Below are positions 57,402-64,000 of a stretch of DNA of 64,000 bases, piece after piece (the first letter of the stretch is position 1; each line of letters begins with the position of its first letter). The notes below the pieces were generated by a model, which did not search any database, was not told the DNA's origin, and saw only the letters and a program-made list of their open reading frames with translations. The translations under genes were made by a program, and so were the position numbers. This DNA comes from Psychrobacter immobilis (GTDB lineage Bacteria > Pseudomonadota > Gammaproteobacteria > Pseudomonadales > Moraxellaceae): NCBI RefSeq assembly GCF_904846235.1, contig NZ_CAJGZN010000012.1, positions 52,132 to 116,131 of the forward strand, given 5' to 3'.

Positions 57402-57656
57402 ATGGCAATTCAGATGGCGCAAGTAAGCATCGAAAATATTGACGATGAAGAAGGCTTAGATAGCGTAATGACCGCGCTTAAAAACATCTCAGGCGTGATG
57501 GCTATCAATTTGGATCCCGAGCATAATGTCGCAACGGTGAGCTATGATGATACAAATACTAGTATCCATGCCTTGACGGCGGCGATTAGTATGGTGGACT
57601 ATGTAACTCAGCCATTTCCGATTGACTCACCGCAGAACCCGCATCATAACGACTAG
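57402..57656 (+). CDS. HMA-like ferredoxin-fold protein lacking metal-binding Cys
   Basis: This 84-residue protein follows kdsA with AGAGGG before its ATG. Its pattern (AQVSIENIDDEEGLDSVMTALKN, then GVMAINLDPEHNVATVSYDD and a final helix) follows the beta-alpha-beta-beta-alpha-beta layout of heavy-metal-associated (HMA) domains. The usual GMTCxxC metal site is replaced, and there is no Cys in the protein. The next gene encodes a true CopZ-like protein with CGGC. It may be a structural or regulatory paralogue; the role is unknown. Confidence 0.65.
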   Translation: MAIQMAQVSIENIDDEEGLDSVMTALKNISGVMAINLDPEHNVATVSYDDTNTSIHALTAAISMVDYVTQPFPIDSPQNPHHND

Positions 57657-57913
57657 ACATTACAAATGGCTATTGTTATAAACTTGTCGATGAGCTCTTT
57701 TACGTTTTTATTAACAAGTTACTGTTTCGTTAATAGCATCTCGTTAATAAAGCAACAACCAAACGGTCTTGTTGTCGAGGGTAATAGAGCTTATGCTTAT
57801 TTAATGTAGCTTTGGTAGTTGCTCTTACTTTGATAACTTAAAAAATATCAAAGTAAGTATTAACAGAATCACTATTAGAGTTGCTCATTACTAATAAAAA
57901 TAAGGAGCCCAAT

Positions 57914-58138
57914 ATGGCAGATCAAACACGTATTATTAAAATTGACGGTATGACTTGTGGCGGATGCGTAGCAAGCGTACATACGGCAACAGCCGATATT
58001 GATGGATTAGAAACTATTACCGTTGACCTCGCTGATAACCTAGCGACGATAACCTTTGATGATAGCAAAACCAGTGCAGAGGCTATTGCTTCAGCTATTG
58101 ACGATGCGGGATTTGAGGCGACAGTTGCTAACTCATAA
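57914..58138 (+). CDS. copZ: CopZ-like copper chaperone
   Basis: This 74-residue HMA protein has the metal site GMTCGGC (Cys15, Cys18), followed by typical HMA strands. The start at 57914 has AAGGAG eight bases upstream; a longer frame from 57881 is less likely. Terminator at 58155-58200. It would carry Cu(I) to the CopA-like ATPase encoded just downstream. The pair is often induced by copper through CueR, but no cueR gene is visible here. Confidence 0.88.
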   Translation: MADQTRIIKIDGMTCGGCVASVHTATADIDGLETITVDLADNLATITFDDSKTSAEAIASAIDDAGFEATVANS

Positions 58139-58154
58139 ATCTCATCTTCTATGT

Positions 58155-58200
58155 AAAAAACCAGCTAACATGTTATTACAAGCATGATAGCTGGTTTTTT
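58155..58200 (+). terminator. Terminator after copZ
   Basis: An 18-bp stem with one mismatch (58155-58172 with 58183-58200), ending in a T run. Confidence 0.88.
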
Positions 58201-58230
58201 AATGATTAACGATTACGAGTATTCAGTCTC

Positions 58231-58259
58231 GATACTTTGATACTTTGATACTTTGATAC
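58231..58259. repeat. Short tandem repeat GATACTTT
   Basis: GATACTTT repeated three times plus GATAC, in the copZ-copA spacer. Confidence 0.85.
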
Positions 58260-58390
58260 ATGGCTACTTTGTCTAAAATGCTCATACTGAATACGATATA
58301 ACCTAATTGCTTTATTTGAATTTTTTGCCTACCCACTGATATTTTATCGTGGTTCCTACGAATTTATAGGCACCATGACGAGTTTTATTT

Positions 58391-60751
58391 ATGAACGATA
58401 CCACCCGTACTACCAAAGATGAGTCTTATGATGTCGAAACTGATGTTGAGTCCAACACGCCACTGACACCGCAACGAGCGCATCTGCAATTAGCGATTGA
58501 TGGCATGACTTGTCAGGCCTGCGCCTCAAGAATCGAGAAGGTGCTTAATAAAAAGCCTTCGGTGTACGAGGTAAGTGTGAGTTTTGCTGGCGAGACTGCC
58601 AATGTTGATTATGATCCAACCCAGACGACGCCCGAACAGGTGACAGAGTGGGTGAATAAAACGGGCTTTGTGGCTAATGTGCAGGCAGCCGATAGCTTAT
58701 TTGCTCAGACTGAGGAAGATACCGCCACTCAATACCCATGGCGTTTGATCGGATTATGGGTTTGTTTGGTGCCGTTTTTGGTGGGTATGGTAGGTATGTT
58801 GGCGGGTTTTGGTATGGCGTGGATGCCGCCAGTCTGGGTGCAATTTATTTTAGCGACTGTAGTACAGTTTGGCTTGGCGTTACCTTTTTATAAGAGCGCA
58901 TGGGCATCTATAAAAGGTGGCCTTGCCAATATGGATGTGCTAGTGGTCATTGGTACCGTGACGATATGGGCGTATTCGACTTATCTATGGCTCACGCACG
59001 GCGATGGTACTTTAAACAGTCTTTTGCAAAGTGGGCATCTGGGCGGACACGGTGCGAGTAATAGCCCAGCCGTATATTTTGAAGCAGGGGTGATGGTCAT
59101 TGCCTTTGTGCGTACAGGTAAGTATCTTGAGGAACGTACCAAGAAGCACAGCCTAAACAGTATTGATTTATTATTGTCATTGACACCTGATGAAGTAGAG
59201 CAGCGACAGCCAAATGGTGAATTTCATAATATTGCGTTGTCTGATGTGCAAGTGGATGACGTCTTACGTGCAAAACAAGGTAGCCGCGTCGCTACAGATG
59301 GTACCGTCATAGAAGGCAGCGGTTGGTGCGTGGAGAGTCATTTAACTGGTGAGTCGGTAGCCCTCAAAAAAGAGCAAGGCGATGGATTACTGGCAGGCGC
59401 TTTGGTAGAGAATGGCAGTCTGCTATACCGTGTCAGTGCGAAGGGCAGCGACACGAAACTCGGCGATATGGTACAAGCGTTGAGTGATGCACAAGGCTCA
59501 AAAGCCAATCTAGCGCGTCTCGCGGATCGAGTAACGGCTATTTTTGTCCCCGTAGTAGTAACGATTGCGTTGGTTACTTTTGGGGTCACATGGTGGCTAA
59601 CAGGTATGGTTGATACTGCCCTAATGCATGCCGTATCAGTATTGGTCATTGCTTGTCCTTGTGCGCTTGGTTTGGCCACGCCAGCGGCGATCATGGCTGG
59701 TATGGGTGTTGCCGCGCGTCATGGTGTTTGGTTCAAGGATGCACAAAGTCTTGAGGCAGCAGGCAATATCGATACGGTAGTGCTCGATAAAACAGGCACA
59801 TTGACGATTGGTAAACCTACTATCGTCGATCATGTCATGGTGGATAAATCGCTTGCTGTGGATGATGTATTGCAGATTGCGGCCAGTGTCGAGGCGCATG
59901 CCAGTCATCCATTAGCAACTGCTCTGGTAAACACAGCTAAAGACCGCCAATTAAATCTATTTAATGTGACTGATATTAGTGTGATAAAAGGCGCTGGTAT
60001 ACAAGCAAATATCGAAGGTCTTGGGCTGATAAAAGTGGGTACGGCAGAGTTTGCGAACTTGACGTTGCCAAGATTTATGCCAAAAGTATGGCAAATTGCC
60101 AGTACCGTTGCGATTAGTATCAATGATGAGCCACTAGGTGCGTTTGCACTAGCCGATGACTTAAAGGCAGATACGCCGCAAGCAATCGCTGCACTACAAG
60201 ATGCGGGTATCAATGTCATTTTGATGAGTGGTGATAAGCAGTCCGTCGTCGATCATGTAGCAGGGCAGTTGGGTATTGATAAGGCTTATGGCAAGATGAG
60301 CCCGCGTGACAAGGCCAGTCAAATTGCACTATTGCAAACTGCTGGTCATAAGGTGGCGATGGCAGGAGACGGCGTCAACGATGCGCCAGCGATGGCTACT
60401 GCCGATGCCAGCTTTGCGATGTTTGAGGGAACTGATGTCGCTCAGCATAGTGCCTCTGCACGGCTAATGGGTGAGTCGCTCATGCATATCGATGCGGCAC
60501 AAAAAATCGCTCAAGCAACGCTACGCAATATCAAGCAAAATCTGTTTTTTGCCTTTATTTATAACTGTCTTGGTATTCCGCTTGCTGCATTCGGGTTTTT
60601 GAATCCGATGATTGCCGCCGCTGCTATGGCGCTTAGCTCCATCTCAGTACTCATGAATGCACTACGATTGACACGGTTTAAGACAGAGGTTGAGTTAGAT
60701 AATACGGTATCAATCTCTCATACGGATAATAAACGCATAGCGAAATCGTAG
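58391..60751 (+). CDS. copA: Copper-exporting P-type ATPase
   Basis: This 786-residue P1B-type ATPase exports Cu(I) from the cytoplasm. One N-terminal HMA domain has CQAC (Cys41, Cys44); the membrane metal site is CPC (residues 422-424); the phosphorylated Asp is in DKTGTLT (Asp466), and GDGVNDAPAMA marks the P domain. Eight membrane segments are expected. The acidic N-terminal tail before the HMA domain is about 30 residues. The last membrane segments carry NAL and MALSSISVLMNALRL, typical of CopA. It follows copZ after a terminator and so may have its own promoter. Confidence 0.95.
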   Translation: MNDTTRTTKDESYDVETDVESNTPLTPQRAHLQLAIDGMTCQACASRIEKVLNKKPSVYEVSVSFAGETANVDYDPTQTTPEQVTEWVNKTGFVANVQAADSLFAQTEEDTATQYPWRLIGLWVCLVPFLVGMVGMLAGFGMAWMPPVWVQFILATVVQFGLALPFYKSAWASIKGGLANMDVLVVIGTVTIWAYSTYLWLTHGDGTLNSLLQSGHLGGHGASNSPAVYFEAGVMVIAFVRTGKYLEERTKKHSLNSIDLLLSLTPDEVEQRQPNGEFHNIALSDVQVDDVLRAKQGSRVATDGTVIEGSGWCVESHLTGESVALKKEQGDGLLAGALVENGSLLYRVSAKGSDTKLGDMVQALSDAQGSKANLARLADRVTAIFVPVVVTIALVTFGVTWWLTGMVDTALMHAVSVLVIACPCALGLATPAAIMAGMGVAARHGVWFKDAQSLEAAGNIDTVVLDKTGTLTIGKPTIVDHVMVDKSLAVDDVLQIAASVEAHASHPLATALVNTAKDRQLNLFNVTDISVIKGAGIQANIEGLGLIKVGTAEFANLTLPRFMPKVWQIASTVAISINDEPLGAFALADDLKADTPQAIAALQDAGINVILMSGDKQSVVDHVAGQLGIDKAYGKMSPRDKASQIALLQTAGHKVAMAGDGVNDAPAMATADASFAMFEGTDVAQHSASARLMGESLMHIDAAQKIAQATLRNIKQNLFFAFIYNCLGIPLAAFGFLNPMIAAAAMALSSISVLMNALRLTRFKTEVELDNTVSISHTDNKRIAKS

Positions 60752-62391
<1,640 letters not shown>

Positions 62392-62476
62392 GAGTCTGAC
62401 TGGATCTTTGGCGCGTAATATGCGTTAAGTAATATACGCTAAAAAGCCTAGACTCATCAGCTGAAGTCAATATTTG

Positions 62477-62504
62477 GGCGATATATAATCATTTATATAT
62501 CGCC
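62477..62504 (+). promoter_or_regulatory. Perfect hairpin between eno and ftsB
   Basis: GGCGATATATAA (62477-62488) and its exact reverse complement (62493-62504) flank a 4-base loop. No T run follows, so it may stabilise the eno 3' end or attenuate rather than terminate. Confidence 0.55.
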
Positions 62505-62557
62505 TAATCAGCTCAAACTTTACTATCCTCTTTTATACCGTTTGGCGTTATCACCTT

Positions 62558-62866
62558 ATGAAATATTTTAGCCAATTTATACTACTTGCTTTAGCCGTTG
62601 CAGTGCTTTTAGGGTTGCAATATCAGTATTGGTTGGGTGAAAATGGCCGCTTTGAACACAACAAGTTGACGGCTCAAATCGAAGAGCAACAACGTTTGAA
62701 TGACAATCAAGTTGCAGCAAACAACTTACTACGCACCGATGTTCAAGATTTAAAAACGGGACTTGAGGCCGTAGAAGAGCATGCTCGCTTAGATTTAGGT
62801 TTAATCAAACCCAATGAGACTTTTGTCCAAGTATCCACCGCACCAACCACGCACAGCAACTATTAG
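62558..62866 (+). CDS. ftsB: Cell division protein FtsB
   Basis: This 102-residue bitopic protein has one N-terminal membrane segment (about 3-23) followed by a coiled coil (about 28-72) with the QEEQQRLNDNQVAANNLLRTD-type heptads. It partners FtsL and FtsQ in the divisome. The LDLGLIKPNETFVQV segment is the conserved FtsB C-terminal patch. Its place between eno and ispD is the standard one. No strong terminator separates it from either neighbour. Confidence 0.92.
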   Translation: MKYFSQFILLALAVAVLLGLQYQYWLGENGRFEHNKLTAQIEEQQRLNDNQVAANNLLRTDVQDLKTGLEAVEEHARLDLGLIKPNETFVQVSTAPTTHSNY

Positions 62867-63007
62867 CTTTTATAAATACATTAGCTTTCACGAATACACT
62901 AATTTTTACGACATGAATTAATTTTCATGATGCAGCATCATAATGTTGTTATCTGACATCATTCATCATACTTAACACCTGCTTTATTCCTCTTTACATA
63001 TACTGTC

Positions 63008-63763
63008 ATGGGCTCAAACCATGAGTACACCACTATGAATACAACCCCTAATATACATGCCATGATCGTCGCAGCTGGTCGCGGTAGCCGTTTTGGTGCG
63101 TCTATTGCCAAGCAATATACAATGCTAGAAGGTCAGACGCTGTTGCAGCATAGCGTGGCACGACTTGCTTGTAGTGATTACATCGATAGGTGTCTATTGG
63201 TCATATCAGCCGATGACAGCACGGCGCAACAATTAGAGTTTGCACTTCCTATAAGCTATGCAGTCGGCGGAGCAGAGCGTTGGCAGTCAGTACAGTCGGG
63301 CGTTGAAGCAATTAGTCAGACAGGTGCTGATGATTCAGATTTGGTGCTTATTCACGATGCAGCACGTCCTGCTGTACCAAGTTCAGATATCGATCAAGTG
63401 ATTGAAGCAGCGATGCTGGAGCCTTACGGCGCTATTCTAGCGACACCAGTGGCCGATACGTTAAAAGCTTCCTATCAGCAAGCTACCTCCGCAGAAGAGA
63501 GTCGTCCACATTCTTATACCAAATCTACTATTGATCGTAGCAACATGTGGCAAGCACAAACCCCGCAAGTATTCCGCTTAGGTCAATTAAGAAAAGTCCT
63601 AAATCATGTGTTTGAACATCAGCTAAGCATCACAGATGAAGCCAGTGCTTTTGAACAAATAGGTTTACCAATACGCTTAGTCTCTGGTAGTCGCCAGAAT
63701 ATAAAACTGACCTATCCTGATGATGCGGTACTGTTAACAGCGATTATGGCGCTTCAGTCTTAG
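63008..63763 (+). CDS. ispD: 2-C-methyl-D-erythritol 4-phosphate cytidylyltransferase
   Basis: This 251-residue enzyme adds CMP to MEP in the non-mevalonate isoprenoid pathway. Visible are the nucleotide-binding MIVAAGRGSRFGA, and IHDAARPAVPSSDIDQVIE, then ATPVADTLK and the late TDEASAFEQIGLPIRLVSG. The start is uncertain: 63008 is the first Met, while a Met at 63035 (MNTTPNIHA) is closer to the family N-terminus. It follows ftsB by 141 bases. Length is slightly above average. An ispF neighbour is not seen. Confidence 0.93.
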   Translation: MGSNHEYTTMNTTPNIHAMIVAAGRGSRFGASIAKQYTMLEGQTLLQHSVARLACSDYIDRCLLVISADDSTAQQLEFALPISYAVGGAERWQSVQSGVEAISQTGADDSDLVLIHDAARPAVPSSDIDQVIEAAMLEPYGAILATPVADTLKASYQQATSAEESRPHSYTKSTIDRSNMWQAQTPQVFRLGQLRKVLNHVFEHQLSITDEASAFEQIGLPIRLVSGSRQNIKLTYPDDAVLLTAIMALQS

Positions 63764-63873
63764 CCTCAATCCTACTTCCGCTAACGAGCATCAGTTTTAC
63801 TCCTTTTATACTTAATGGTGGCCATGATAAGTATTAGGGCTGCAGTAATCACTATATCCTCGTTAAAATTTTC

Positions 63874-64000
63874 GGTGGTGTATCAAAAAGTATGCTGAAG
63901 AAATAAAGGAGGGTGACAGTCAAAGCAAGATGATATATTTGAGGTTATGAAGACACAAATAGATATCAGCTGCCCCGACTGTCACAGTCCCAGTTTAAAG
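63874..64000 (+). mobile_element. Left part of an IS1-family insertion sequence (truncated by window)
   Basis: A probable left end GGTGGTGTATCAAAAAG begins at 63874, and a frame beginning at 63947 reads MKTQIDISCPDCHSPSLK to the window edge. The IS1 InsA opening has a similar SISCPSC zinc-ribbon. Assignment to IS1 is by this resemblance. The remainder lies beyond 64000. Confidence 0.55.
63947..64000 (+). CDS. IS1-family InsA-like protein (3' end missing)
   Basis: Only the first 18 residues are visible, with CPDC as the first half of a zinc ribbon. AGG lies close before the ATG. It would be the DNA-binding/regulatory part of the transposase. Confidence 0.5.
   Translation, partial: MKTQIDISCPDCHSPSLK

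Overview
The window looks like chromosome from a Psychrobacter-like gammaproteobacterium (Moraxellaceae). This is inferred from the protein repertoire, the moderate AT-rich base composition, the acidic Asn/Asp-rich protein tails and gene groups such as eno-ftsB-ispD. No rRNA, tRNA or CRISPR array was recognised. Most of the window is ordinary chromosome carrying metabolic and housekeeping genes. The accessory parts are an iron-uptake region (about 6-21 kb), an AT-rich two-gene island (34.1-36.5 kb), a MITE-like element (43.6 kb) and the start of an IS1-family element at the right edge.

Layout. 1-1.9 kb: polar amino-acid ABC importer (partial binding protein, permease, ATPase). 2-5.8 kb, minus strand: a DMT exporter, then trpR-trpE-trpG, with a 14-bp unit repeated eight times in the trpR-trpE spacer. 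6.3-20.6 kb: iron uptake, made up of two TonB-dependent receptors (one FepA-like), a PepSY membrane protein, a four-gene ferri-siderophore ABC importer on the minus strand, and tonB-exbB-exbD. Fur-box-like sites precede the main units, one of them inside a 61-bp perfect palindrome. 20.8-33.9 kb: a DUF2799 lipoprotein, topA, sodC, lon, a YuiF/NhaC-like transporter, a 5-formyl-THF cyclo-ligase and fumC. 34.2-36.4 kb: DUF262 protein plus HEPN protein, a probable defence module. 36.6-42.6 kb: MipA-like outer membrane protein, rhomboid protease, lldD and lldP (L-lactate use), and a glutaredoxin-like protein. 42.9-48.6 kb: mtgA, a MITE, ppk, four consecutive tiny acidic disordered proteins, and miaE. 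49.1-54.4 kb: malate synthase G and two tandem porins. 54.7-63.8 kb: pyrG, kdsA, a degenerate HMA-like protein, copZ-like chaperone, copA-like ATPase, eno, ftsB, ispD.

How the genes work together. In the iron block, receptors at the outer membrane are energised by TonB-ExbB-ExbD; a periplasmic lipoprotein, two permeases and an ATPase move the ferri-siderophore into the cytoplasm; the PepSY protein may reduce it. The central-carbon genes fit growth on organic acids: lactate permease and dehydrogenase, fumarase, malate synthase (glyoxylate shunt) and enolase. The most promising undescribed system is the DUF262-HEPN pair. Other items worth a second look are the trp spacer repeat, the Fur palindrome, the small acidic protein cluster, and a tandem duplication that copies the ribosome-binding site of lldP.
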